The notes beneath the pieces were generated by a model, which searched no databases, was not told the origin of the DNA, and was given only the letters and a program-made list of their open reading frames with translations. A stretch of 64,000 nt of DNA, from assembly GCF_020194175.1 (NCBI RefSeq), contig NZ_JADYVX010000016.1, positions 62,001 to 126,000 on the forward strand, read 5' to 3'. This DNA comes from Bradyrhizobium sp. BRP22. Lineage in GTDB: Bacteria; Pseudomonadota; Alphaproteobacteria; Rhizobiales; Xanthobacteraceae. This document shows, in pieces, positions 8,692-16,719 of the stretch. Each line of letters starts with the position of its first letter. The first letter of the stretch is position 1. The translations under genes and the position numbers were made by a program.

Positions 8692-8730
8692 CTCTCACCC
8701 CAACCCTCTCCCGCAAGCGGGAGAGGGGGC
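8692..8730 (-). repeat. Intergenic palindromic repeat, copy 2 (inverted)
   Basis: This is the reverse-orientation copy of the element at 8564-8600, beginning CTCTCACCCCAACCCTCTCC and containing the core CCCGCAAGCGGG. The 91 bases between the copies carry no gene signal. Confidence 0.75.
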
Positions 8731-8862
8731 ACAGCGTTCATCGTGGGCGCATTCGTATGAATCAACCTCATATCCAACATGAAAATTATGAGTTTTATTT
8801 ATCTGACCGCTTTGTGACATCGTACGGCCATCAACGACACAAGAGACGGCGGGAGAAACGCG

Positions 8863-10173
8863 GTGGCCCTTCAGAAGCGGTATCTTGTCTACATCGGCCT
8901 GTTCGTGCTGATGTTCATCAACTATCTCGACCGGGTTAATCTCTCGGTCGCGGCGAAGTCGATTTCGGAGGCCTATGGCCTGACGCCGATCGACATGGGC
9001 TATATCTTCTCCGCCTTTCTCTGGACCTATCTGATCTGCCTGATTCCGATGGGCATGCTCGCCGATCGCTATGGCGGCCGCGCGGTCACCTACTCCACGC
9101 TTGGATTGTGGTCGCTGGCCGGGATCTGGACCGGCCTTGCGACAACCTATTCCTCGCTGTTCGCGTCGCGCCTGGTGCTGGGCATCGGCGAGTCCGCAAG
9201 CTATCCCGCCGGCGGCAAGATCATCCGCGAATGGGCGCCGGAGAGCGAGCGTGGCATCGCTTCGGCGTTCCTCAATTGCGGCGCCCATGCCGGGCTCTGC
9301 GTCGGCTCGGTCGTGGTCGGCTCGCTGATCGTCGCGTTCGGCTGGCGCGAGTCGTTCTATATCACCGGCGCCGCTGGCGTCGTGCTCGCGCTGCTCTGGT
9401 TCGCGTTGTATCGCCAGCCGGAGCGTGCGTCATGGCTTGGCGCCGAGGAGCGCGACTTCATCCTGAAGAACCGTGGCGCCATCGCCGCACGCGGAGCCGG
9501 CGAACTGAATCAGTCGGCCGCGCTGAAAGGACTGTTGAGCAGCCCCTCGATGTGGGCGTTGGCGCTCACGCAAGGCTGCGCCGGCTATACGCTCTATCTC
9601 TTCATGACCTGGCTGCCGAGCTATCTCGCGGCGACGCGTGGCATGGACATACTCAAGTCGAGCCTGTTCTCCGCCATTCCCTATGGCGTGGCCGCGATCC
9701 TCGGCCTTGGGCTCGGCTGGTTCAGCGATCGTCTGCTGAAAAAATCAGGTCGAGCGAACGCCGACCGCCGCAAGCTGATTGCCGCGATGCTGCTGCTGTC
9801 GTCGGTGATCCTCGCCGCGCCGCTGGTCGATTCGATCTGGGTGATCACGACCCTGATCAGCATTTCGCTCGCCTGTGTGGCCACCGCGATGGCGATGAAC
9901 ATTGCGCTTACCGCCGACCTGATGACCGATGGCCGCTACAATGGCGCCGCCACCAGTCTCCTGATCATGGGCGGCAATCTGTTCGGCACTGCGGCGCCGA
10001 TTATCACCGGCTATGTGGTGGCGGCCACCGGCGGCTATTCCGGCGCGTTCCTGATTGCGGGCGTGCTGCTGCTCGGCGGCGCCGTGGTCATCACATCAGG
10101 GGCGCGGACGCCGATCCGGCTCTCCGCCGCGCCAGAAGCGAGGCTGCAGGACCGCGCGGCCTCGGTCGTCTAA
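8863..10173 (+). CDS. MFS transporter, anion:cation symporter-like
   Basis: This 436-residue protein has about 12 membrane helices. The first helix is followed by FINYLDRVNLSVAAKSISE and the loop between helices 2 and 3 carries GMLADRYGGRAV, the D-R-x-G-G-R motif of the major facilitator superfamily. The N-terminal YLDRVNLS element is typical of the anion:cation symporter group that imports organic acids such as hexuronates, tartrate or phthalate-type compounds. The start is GTG 8863. It is followed 12 bases later by a binding-protein-like gene and then a maleate-isomerase-like gene, so it probably imports the substrate of that small operon. Confidence 0.9.
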   Translation: MALQKRYLVYIGLFVLMFINYLDRVNLSVAAKSISEAYGLTPIDMGYIFSAFLWTYLICLIPMGMLADRYGGRAVTYSTLGLWSLAGIWTGLATTYSSLFASRLVLGIGESASYPAGGKIIREWAPESERGIASAFLNCGAHAGLCVGSVVVGSLIVAFGWRESFYITGAAGVVLALLWFALYRQPERASWLGAEERDFILKNRGAIAARGAGELNQSAALKGLLSSPSMWALALTQGCAGYTLYLFMTWLPSYLAATRGMDILKSSLFSAIPYGVAAILGLGLGWFSDRLLKKSGRANADRRKLIAAMLLLSSVILAAPLVDSIWVITTLISISLACVATAMAMNIALTADLMTDGRYNGAATSLLIMGGNLFGTAAPIITGYVVAATGGYSGAFLIAGVLLLGGAVVITSGARTPIRLSAAPEARLQDRAASVV

Positions 10174-10185
10174 GGGAGCAAGCCA

Positions 10186-11094
10186 ATGAAGAAGCTGACA
10201 TTTACCGCGGTCTCGCGGAACTATTTCAACATGCCGGTCTGGATCGCCAAGCACCGCGGCATGTTCGCCGATGAAGGGCTTGATGTCGCAATCGAGCTCT
10301 ATGAGGGTGTCGACGAGGTGACCAATCGCATCCGTGACGGCCGCGCCGAGCTCGGCTACGGGATCACCGAGCACGTGATCCTTGACAGCGAGGCCGGCGG
10401 CTTCCTCGAAATCATCGGCGGCAATGTCAACCGGCTGCCTTTCTCCTTCATCGCTGGCAAGAACATCAGGACGGCGGAGGACCTGCGCGGCAAGACCGTC
10501 GGTGTCTCCTCGATCGAGGCGGGCAGCTCGTCGCTGGTCATGAAGCTGCTTTCCGCGCGCGGCCTGGACTATCCGCGCGACTACAAGATCCGCGCGGTGG
10601 GGCCGATCCTGACGCGGTGGGAGATGCTGCAGTCCGGCGAGATCGATGCTGGCCTGCAGGGCGCGCCGCTGAACTATATCGCCATCGACCAGGGCTATCC
10701 GAGCCTGTGTGAACCTCGCCAGGAGGTGCCATACTTTCAGTTCACCTCGCTGAATGTCGACAGCCGCTGGGCCAAGGCAAATGCGGACACGATGCACCGC
10801 TTCATGCGCGCCTTCGTGCGTGCACATGAATGGTTCTTCGCCAATCGCGCCGGCGTCACCCCGATCGCGATGGCCGAAACCGGCATTGCCCAGAGCTATG
10901 CCGAGCGCGCCTGGGACGAATACGCCAGGGATGAGATCTTCCCGCGCGATGGCGATGCGAGCGATGCCGCGGTGCAGGCGCTGATCGAGATCAGCTCCTT
11001 GATCCGCGCGGTGCCCAATCGCGTCAAGTCGCAGGCCGCCGACTACATCAACTGCAGCTATCTGCATGCTGCCCAGCACGACGTCGCGGCCTGA
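10186..11094 (+). CDS. NMT1/THI5-like substrate-binding-fold protein without signal peptide
   Basis: This 302-residue protein has the fold pattern of SsuA/NMT1/THI5-type binding proteins: YFNMPVWIAKHRGMFADEGLDV near the start, GRAELGYGITEHVI, LRGKTVGVSS and a tail of helices. It begins directly at MKKLTFTAVSRNYF with no hydrophobic signal peptide, and the AGGGAGCAAGCC Shine-Dalgarno supports this start. No ABC ATPase or permease is adjacent. It could be a cytoplasmic binding protein or a THI5-like enzyme rather than a transport component. It is flanked by an MFS transporter and a maleate-isomerase-like gene in one operon. Confidence 0.75.
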   Translation: MKKLTFTAVSRNYFNMPVWIAKHRGMFADEGLDVAIELYEGVDEVTNRIRDGRAELGYGITEHVILDSEAGGFLEIIGGNVNRLPFSFIAGKNIRTAEDLRGKTVGVSSIEAGSSSLVMKLLSARGLDYPRDYKIRAVGPILTRWEMLQSGEIDAGLQGAPLNYIAIDQGYPSLCEPRQEVPYFQFTSLNVDSRWAKANADTMHRFMRAFVRAHEWFFANRAGVTPIAMAETGIAQSYAERAWDEYARDEIFPRDGDASDAAVQALIEISSLIRAVPNRVKSQAADYINCSYLHAAQHDVAA

Positions 11095-11105
11095 CGGGCA
11101 CGACC

Positions 11106-11873
11106 ATGCCGACCTTGCCCGATATCGACTACGGCAGCCGGCTGCGCGCCGGCCTGCTCGTTCCATCCGGAAATTCGGTGGCCGAGCCGGAGATCCGCGC
11201 CATGCTGCCGCGGCAAGTCTCCATGCTGGTGACACGGTTGGCGCTACGCGGCAGCTCGAGACCGGAGCTGATGCGCATGCTCGATCGGCTCGAGGCCGCC
11301 TCCGGGCTGCTGGCGGACGCCGAGGTCGATGTCATCGTGTTCCATTGCACGGCGGTTTCGACCTTCGCGCCGGAGCTCGCCGGCGGCATCCGTGAGCGCA
11401 TCCAGTCGGCCTCCGGCATCCGCTGCTTCACCACGGCGGATGCGATCCTGGCCGGGTTGACGCGCCTGAACGCCAGACGGGTCTCGCTGCTGACACCCTA
11501 TATCGATGAGGTGCATGCGCGCGAGATCGCGTTCCTGGAGGCCAGCGGTTTCCAGGTCGCGGGCGGCGCCAATCTGGGGATCAACACCAATTCAGAAATG
11601 GCCGGCCTCAGCTCCGCGGCGATCCTCGACTGGGCGAGGGACGCAATCGACCCACGCGCCGATGCCTGCCTCATTAGCTGCACAGCCATCAAGTCGGCGC
11701 CCGTTATCGCCGAACTCGAGCGGGTCTCGGGAATCCCCGTGCTCACGAGCAACCAGAGCATGGCCTGGCACCTCATGAGGTCGAACGGCATCGACGGCGA
11801 TGTCGTGGATTACGGTCGCCTGTTCTCAGACCCGGCCGTGAGAAGCGCAGAGCCGGTCGCAGCCGCTCGCTGA
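11106..11873 (+). CDS. Maleate isomerase / arylmalonate decarboxylase-like protein (Asp/Glu racemase superfamily)
   Basis: This 255-residue protein keeps the two half-site cysteines of the superfamily, C81 in VFHCTAVS and C192 in ISCTAIKS. It also has the N-terminal LLVPSGNSVAEPE loop seen in maleate cis-trans isomerase and aspartate/arylmalonate-type members. The family performs cofactor-free racemisation, cis-trans isomerisation or decarboxylation of small diacids. Length and motif order fit maleate isomerase best. Operon context with an MFS organic-acid-type importer agrees with a dicarboxylate or malonate substrate. The exact reaction is not determined. Confidence 0.75.
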   Translation: MPTLPDIDYGSRLRAGLLVPSGNSVAEPEIRAMLPRQVSMLVTRLALRGSSRPELMRMLDRLEAASGLLADAEVDVIVFHCTAVSTFAPELAGGIRERIQSASGIRCFTTADAILAGLTRLNARRVSLLTPYIDEVHAREIAFLEASGFQVAGGANLGINTNSEMAGLSSAAILDWARDAIDPRADACLISCTAIKSAPVIAELERVSGIPVLTSNQSMAWHLMRSNGIDGDVVDYGRLFSDPAVRSAEPVAAAR

Positions 11874-11992
11874 GGCAATCCACACCCGTGGAGATTGCCG
11901 CGCGGGCCAGCCGCGCAGATAACTTTTCGTCGCGCGGGTGATCAGGTACATCCAGACTTCGTTCCCTGCCGCATGCGCGGCCGGGAGATAAT

Positions 11993-12790
11993 GTGCTGGC
12001 ATGTCCCAAGGCTTCACGGATGAAGAAAGCGAAGAAGGTGCAACCGGGCGCTCCCGCCCTTGAAAAGGGGCTGGATCTTCTGGAAGCGCTGTCGGCGGAG
12101 GCGCGCGGTCTCAGCCAGAAGCAGCTGGCCGAGCGCGTCGGCCGTTCCGTCGGCGAGATCTTCCGCATGCTGGTGGCGCTGGAGCGCCGCGGCTATGTCA
12201 CGCGCGATCCCGCGACGGGGGAATATACCCTGACGCTGAAGTTGTTCCGGATCGCCTCGCAATTCCCGCCGACCGAACGGCTGCTGAAGGCCGCATTGCC
12301 TGTGATGGAGCAGCTTGCCGGCCGCGTGCAACTGTCCTGTCATCTCACCGTTCTGCATGGCGAGCAGTTCATGGTGATCGCGCGGATCGAGCCGGAATGG
12401 CTGATGGGCTGGTCGGTCAAGGTCGGCGCGGTGTTTCCGCTGACCCAGCAATATGCATCGGCCAAGGTGCTGGCGGCATTCCAGCTCGAGGGCCGGCGTC
12501 AGGAGCTGGCGGACGTCATCGCCGCCAATGATCGGATCAGCGGCAAGAAGGCGCTCGCGGCGCTGGACCGAATCTCGGCGGAGGGCGGCAATTTCTCCAA
12601 TGACGACGGCTATACCCGTATCCTCGCCTATAGCTGCCCGATCGTCGAAGCTTCGGGCCGCGCCGTCGCCGCGTTGACCGTACCCTTGGTGCGGCAGGAC
12701 CGCATCCCCGCCAGTGAAGCCGCCACCATCGCCACCGAGTTGCGCGCCGCCGCGAAGATCGTCTCGGAGAAGATCGGCGGCGTGCCTTAA
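11993..12790 (+). CDS. IclR-family transcriptional regulator
   Basis: This 265-residue protein has an N-terminal winged helix (about residues 22-80, LEKGLDLLEALS and LAERVGRSVGEIFRMLVALERRG). The C-terminal effector domain contains the expected LSCHLTVLHGEQFMVIARIE and YASAKVLAAF elements. GTG 11993 follows GGGAGATAAT, a fair ribosome site; ATG 12020 is an in-frame alternative. IclR proteins commonly control nearby aromatic or organic-acid catabolic genes. The likely targets here are the upstream MFS operon or the convergent SDR/acetoacetate-decarboxylase-like operon. It ends 4 bases into the SDR gene's stop region on the other strand. Confidence 0.9.
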   Translation: MLACPKASRMKKAKKVQPGAPALEKGLDLLEALSAEARGLSQKQLAERVGRSVGEIFRMLVALERRGYVTRDPATGEYTLTLKLFRIASQFPPTERLLKAALPVMEQLAGRVQLSCHLTVLHGEQFMVIARIEPEWLMGWSVKVGAVFPLTQQYASAKVLAAFQLEGRRQELADVIAANDRISGKKALAALDRISAEGGNFSNDDGYTRILAYSCPIVEASGRAVAALTVPLVRQDRIPASEAATIATELRAAAKIVSEKIGGVP

Positions 12791-13533
12791 CCTACCGTCA
12801 TTCCGGCATCGACGACCCAGGCGGCGCCATTGACATGCGCGGCGGCGTCGGACGCGAGAAACGCGACGACTTCAGCGATATGCTCCGGCTTCCCGTAGGG
12901 CGCGCCGCCGCTTCGGCGTGGCGCGACCGAGCGCTCGCGGGCCTGGTCCTCGAGGTCATGGATCATGCGCGACTCGATCGGGCCGGGCAGGATCGCGTTG
13001 ACCCTGATCTTCGTGCCGGTCACCTCCAGCGCGGCGGTGCGGGTCAGGCCGAGCACCGCATGCTTGGACGCCACATAGCCGGCAAGGCCGGCGCGGCCGC
13101 GGATTGCCGAGGTCGATGCGGTGTTGACGATCGCGCCGCGGCCGCGCGGCATCATCCGGGCCAGCACGTATTTGAGGCCGAGGAAGACGCCCTTCACATT
13201 GACCTGCAACAGCCGGTCGAACGTATCATCAGGATATTCGTGCAGCGGCGCGACCACCCCTTCGATGCCGGCATTGTTGGCGAAGACGCCGATCGGGCCA
13301 AGCCGCTGCTCGATCGCTTCGACAAACCCCGCGGTCTCCGCCGCGCTCGAGACGTCGGCGCGGATGGCGAGCGCCCGGGCGCCGGCCGCCTCAACCAGGC
13401 GCGCCGTTGCCGCGGCCGCCGCTTCATCGATATCGACGATGGCGACCGCCCGGCTGGTCCGGGCCAGCGCGAGTGCGATCGCCCGGCCGATGTCGCCGCC
13501 ACCGCCGGTGACGAGCGCTACGTCGCCGTTCAT
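12787..13533 (-). CDS. SDR-family NAD(P)-dependent oxidoreductase
   Basis: This 248-residue protein starts at ATG 13533, which overlaps the stop of the upstream binding-protein gene (ATGA). It shows the classical SDR pattern: VTGGGGDIGRA at the N-terminus, the NNAG motif in VFANNAGIEG, the catalytic Ser in NTASTS and YVASK with catalytic Tyr and Lys. The aspartate in AIVDID after the second strand suggests NAD(H) preference. It would oxidise or reduce a hydroxyl or keto group of the compound handled by the PhyH and acetoacetate-decarboxylase-like genes upstream in the same transcript. Confidence 0.9.
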   Translation of the reverse strand: MNGDVALVTGGGGDIGRAIALALARTSRAVAIVDIDEAAAAATARLVEAAGARALAIRADVSSAAETAGFVEAIEQRLGPIGVFANNAGIEGVVAPLHEYPDDTFDRLLQVNVKGVFLGLKYVLARMMPRGRGAIVNTASTSAIRGRAGLAGYVASKHAVLGLTRTAALEVTGTKIRVNAILPGPIESRMIHDLEDQARERSVAPRRSGGAPYGKPEHIAEVVAFLASDAAAHVNGAAWVVDAGMTVG

Positions 13534-14771
13534 GATTTCAGGAAGTCGCAGCCGCCTTCCTCCAGCGGACGCCATGCTTCGCCGGGCGGGATGGTCTTGA
13601 TCAGCTTGTAATAGTCCCAGGGATATTTGGACTCTTCCGGCTTCTTGACCTCGAACAGATACATGTTGTGCAGCTTGCGGCCGTCGGCGCGAACGCTGCC
13701 CTTGCCGAACAGGGGATCGTCGGTCGGCAGCTTCTTCATCTCCTGCACCACCGCCTTGCCGTCGCCGGAGGCGCCGAGCGCGTCGACGGCCTTGAGGTAA
13801 TGCAGCGTGGCGGCATAGACGCCGGCCTGCAGCGCGGTGGGGTAACGGCCGTTGTTGCGCGGAGCGAAGCGCTTGGCCCAGGCGCGGGTGTCATCGTTGA
13901 GATCCCAGTAGAAGGACTCGGTGAACTGCAGGCCCTGCGCCACCTTCAGCCCCAGCGAATGCACGTCGCTGAGATAGAGGACGGTGGCGACCACGCGCTG
14001 GCCGCCCTGCGGGATGCCGAACTCGACCGATTGCTTGATCGAATTGATGGTGTCGCCGCCGGCGTTGATCAGGGCAATGACCTCGGCCTTCGAGGCCTGC
14101 GCCTGCAAGAGGAAGGAGGAGAAATCCTGGGTGTTGATCGGCGTGCGCACGCCACCCACGACCTTGCCGCCAAGCTTCTGCACCACATTCTTGATGTCCG
14201 CCTCCATCGCATGCCCGAACGCATAGTCGGCGGTCAGTGTGAACCAGGTCTTGCCGCCGCTGCCGACGACGGCCCGCGTGGCGCCCGACGACAGCGCGTA
14301 GGTGTCGTAGGTCCAGTGCACGAGGTTTGGCGAGCACGCCTTGCCGGTGAGGTCGGACGAGGACGCGCCCGATACCAGGAGCGTCTTGTTGTTCTGCTGC
14401 ACGACGTTGCGCACCGCCAGCGCCACCGCGGAATTCGGCGCGTCGATGATGGCATCGACATTGCTACGATCGACCCATTCGCGCGCGATGTTGGCGGCGA
14501 GATCGGCCTTGTTCATGTGGTCGCCGCTGATGACCTCGATCGGCCTGGTCATCTTGTGCGGGGAGGCCTGAAAGTCCTCCACCGCCATCTTCGCCGCCAG
14601 CAGCGATCCGGGCCCGGTGACGTCGGCATAGAGGCTCGACATGTCCGTGAGCACGCCGAGCCGAAGCGGCCCGGGCTCCTGCGCCTGGGCACCCAGGCTC
14701 GTGAAGCCCAATGCCATGCCGCCGAGGCCGGCCAGCAGCCGGCGACGGTTCAACGAAACATACTTTATCAT
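13530..14771 (-). CDS. Branched-chain-amino-acid-type ABC substrate-binding protein, Tat-like signal
   Basis: ATG 14771 sits nine bases after a GGGAGG Shine-Dalgarno; a TTG two codons earlier is too close to it. The 413-residue product starts with a twin-arginine-like signal (LNRRRLLAGLGGMALGF, cleavage near AQAQ). It continues with the LivJ/periplasmic-binding type 1 fold (LRLGVLTDMSSLYADVTGPG and WFTLTADYAFGHAM). No LivHMGF permease or ATPase genes lie nearby, so it must use a distant transporter. It is translationally coupled to the SDR gene downstream. Confidence 0.9.
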   Translation of the reverse strand: MIKYVSLNRRRLLAGLGGMALGFTSLGAQAQEPGPLRLGVLTDMSSLYADVTGPGSLLAAKMAVEDFQASPHKMTRPIEVISGDHMNKADLAANIAREWVDRSNVDAIIDAPNSAVALAVRNVVQQNNKTLLVSGASSSDLTGKACSPNLVHWTYDTYALSSGATRAVVGSGGKTWFTLTADYAFGHAMEADIKNVVQKLGGKVVGGVRTPINTQDFSSFLLQAQASKAEVIALINAGGDTINSIKQSVEFGIPQGGQRVVATVLYLSDVHSLGLKVAQGLQFTESFYWDLNDDTRAWAKRFAPRNNGRYPTALQAGVYAATLHYLKAVDALGASGDGKAVVQEMKKLPTDDPLFGKGSVRADGRKLHNMYLFEVKKPEESKYPWDYYKLIKTIPPGEAWRPLEEGGCDFLKS

Positions 14772-14820
14772 ATTCAAAACCCTCCCATGTATGGTCCGAG
14801 CTCACGCGCGGATGTGTGCG

Positions 14821-14843
14821 CCCGCGCGTGCTTTGCGCGCGGG
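14821..14843 (-). promoter_or_regulatory. Intercistronic GC-rich hairpin
   Basis: CCCGCGCG at 14821-14828 pairs with CGCGCGGG at 14836-14843 around a 7-base loop. It lies in the mRNA between the acetoacetate-decarboxylase-like gene and the binding-protein gene. No U-tract follows, so it is more likely an mRNA-stability or processing element than a terminator. Confidence 0.5.
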
Positions 14844-14856
14844 TCGATGTTGTCGT

Positions 14857-15663
14857 TCACGGAATCAGCCGCTCGATGAGCCGCCGGTCTTCGACCTCGA
14901 AACCGCCGCCATAGACCTCCGACACCATGAAATGCGCGCCGAGGATCTCCGGCTGGAGATCGGCGATCGGGTCGTATTCGCTTGCGTGCAGCGTCATCGA
15001 AGCGCGGCCGGGTTGCGGTGCGGAATATTTCAGCGGTGTGCGGCGATAGGCGATATCGGCATAGGCCGTCTCCAGGCGCTCCGGATGCGGCAACCGGCGA
15101 ACATGGATTTCGCCGGCGGGCAGTTCGTCGCCGTCAACGATGCGGACGACCGGCGCCTTCGGATCGGGCGTAAAGGAAAAATTCGCCAGCGGGATGCCCC
15201 GCCGCCTGACCGAGCCATTGATCGAGCCGTCCGGCTGCTCATTGAAGCTGTAGTGCGCGTCCTTCTTGGTGTAGCCGAAGACTTCCCGGCCGGCGCAGAT
15301 GCCCATCGGGTCGCTGCAATACATGAAGATGTGCGTCTCGGTGAACAGGCCCTTGTAGCGCACGGGCACGGTGATCATCAGGTCGAACATCTGCCCGGCA
15401 TGCACCGCCAGCGAATGGCCCGGCGACACCATGAAGCGGAAGGCGACGCGGTCGCTCGCGATCTCGAACGGGGTATCCGCGAGCAGGCTCGCCACTTTGC
15501 CGGGGGCGACGCGGGTCATGATCTCGACCGTCCGCAACGTGCAGCCCCATTCCACCGGATAGGCCGGCGAGTAGGGTGGATTGACCCCGCTGTTCGGCTT
15601 CAACCGGTAATCGCCGAACATGCGGCGCCGGGGATCGTTCGGGTCGGTGATCGGGTCGGTCAT
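14857..15663 (-). CDS. Acetoacetate decarboxylase family protein
   Basis: This 268-residue protein carries the family signature GREVFGYTKKDA around residues 125-136. One of K133/K134 corresponds to the Schiff-base lysine of acetoacetate decarboxylase. A HIFMYCSDPMGICAGRE stretch precedes it. Members act on beta-keto acids or, in divergent branches, catalyse other Schiff-base aldol or lactone chemistry. It lies 28 bases downstream of the PhyH-type dioxygenase gene, suggesting that the dioxygenase product or a later intermediate is decarboxylated here. The substrate is unknown. Confidence 0.85.
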   Translation of the reverse strand: MTDPITDPNDPRRRMFGDYRLKPNSGVNPPYSPAYPVEWGCTLRTVEIMTRVAPGKVASLLADTPFEIASDRVAFRFMVSPGHSLAVHAGQMFDLMITVPVRYKGLFTETHIFMYCSDPMGICAGREVFGYTKKDAHYSFNEQPDGSINGSVRRRGIPLANFSFTPDPKAPVVRIVDGDELPAGEIHVRRLPHPERLETAYADIAYRRTPLKYSAPQPGRASMTLHASEYDPIADLQPEILGAHFMVSEVYGGGFEVEDRRLIERLIP

Positions 15664-15691
15664 CTGGGCTTGCTCTCCATCGGCGGCATGC

Positions 15692-16519
15692 TCATCGCAT
15701 GGCGCCCGCTTGCGTGTTCCGCATCAAGACCTTCTGCTGGTCGCCCATGACATGGGCGTGGAAGGCCATCGCGGCGTCGGACAGATCGCTCTCCGGGGCA
15801 TGTTCCGGCGCGAAGTTGTTGTAGCGGTCGACCCCGCGCACCAGCGTGGCGCTGTCATTCGTGCCCACGACCTGCCGCACATGGGTCGGCAGATAGCGGA
15901 TCGCAAAGCCGATCCGGCGCTTCGCCGACGGGTTGGGGTCGCTGCCATGGATCAGGCGGACGTGGTGCAACGACATCTCGCCGGGCTGAAGCTGCAGCAT
16001 CACGGCCTTGCTCTCGTCGACATCGACCGCGATCTCCTGACCGCGCGTCAGCAGATTGTCAGCGGCAAAAGTGTCGCGATGGGCGATTTGCTCCAGCGTC
16101 TGGGTGTCGGGAATGACGCGCATGGCGCCGTTCTCGGCGGTGCTCTCGGACAGCGCGACCCATGCGGTGACGATATCGGCGGGGTCGAGGCCCCAATAGG
16201 TCGAGTCCTGGTGCCAGGAGACGAAGCCGGGATCGCGCGCCTCCTTGATGAAGAAAGTGGAACTCCAGCAGAGGATGTCGGGGCCGATCACGCTCTCGAC
16301 TGCGTCGAGAATGGCCGGATGCCGGATCAGCCCATCGAGCCAGGTGAACAGCAGATGACTCTTGTGCCGCATCGATCCCTTGAGCGCGCCGTGCGCGGCC
16401 TCATGCGCCTCCAGTCGCTTGCGAATGCCTTCGACCTCGGCCGCGGACATGACCCTGATCGGGGCGTAGTAGCCGTGCTCGCGGTAGTGGGTGATCGCAG
16501 CTTCCGACAGCAGGGCCAT
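15692..16519 (-). CDS. Phytanoyl-CoA dioxygenase (PhyH) family oxygenase
   Basis: This 275-residue protein is a non-heme Fe(II)/2-oxoglutarate oxygenase. The iron-binding triad is visible as H103 and D105 in SWHQDSTYWG plus H191 in RLIHGSDPN. R202 or R208 in KRRIGFAIRYL would bind 2-oxoglutarate. The length matches bacterial PhyH proteins that hydroxylate small substrates such as ectoine, or cleave phosphonates. A GAGGAAACC ribosome site precedes the ATG, and a long inverted repeat lies immediately upstream of that. It is the first gene of a minus-strand operon with the acetoacetate-decarboxylase-like, binding-protein and SDR genes. Confidence 0.88.
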   Translation of the reverse strand: MALLSEAAITHYREHGYYAPIRVMSAAEVEGIRKRLEAHEAAHGALKGSMRHKSHLLFTWLDGLIRHPAILDAVESVIGPDILCWSSTFFIKEARDPGFVSWHQDSTYWGLDPADIVTAWVALSESTAENGAMRVIPDTQTLEQIAHRDTFAADNLLTRGQEIAVDVDESKAVMLQLQPGEMSLHHVRLIHGSDPNPSAKRRIGFAIRYLPTHVRQVVGTNDSATLVRGVDRYNNFAPEHAPESDLSDAAMAFHAHVMGDQQKVLMRNTQAGAMR

Positions 16520-16528
16520 GGTTTCCTC

Positions 16529-16564
16529 ATTTCATATATGGTTATTTAGTTCCATATATGAAAT
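16529..16564. promoter_or_regulatory. 13-bp-arm inverted repeat, probable operator of the PhyH operon
   Basis: ATTTCATATATGG at 16529-16541 and CCATATATGAAAT at 16552-16564 are perfect inverted repeats with a 10-base spacer. The element ends nine bases before the PhyH start codon, against its Shine-Dalgarno, and also lies in the gap before the plus-strand SDR gene. Its AT-richness stands out in this GC-rich genome. It could be an operator for the IclR protein at 11993-12790 or an unseen regulator, or an RNA hairpin in the 5' leader. Confidence 0.65.
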
Positions 16565-16719
16565 CAAATTTCCCACCCGAGTCAAGCCGCGTCGTGGCGG
16601 TTCCGCAGGGTCCGATTGCGTCCGAACGAGACCAGACGCGTTCCTTCAGAAAGCGGTTGCCAGCGGCGCCGGGCGACGAAAAAATGAAGCCAAATCGGTA
16701 AGAAAAGGAGCGCTCCGCC

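Larger units (their letters stand above)
8506..8862. other. Intergenic region with repeats and candidate promoter of the MFS operon
   Basis: This 357-base gap has no convincing gene. It holds two inverted copies of a palindromic repeat (8564-8600 and 8692-8730). Closer to the MFS gene is an AT-rich stretch with an interrupted dyad, CTCATA at 8767-8772 and TATGAG at 8787-8792. The AT-rich part probably carries the promoter and an operator for the genes starting at 8863. A GGGAGAAA Shine-Dalgarno precedes the GTG start. Confidence 0.5.
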
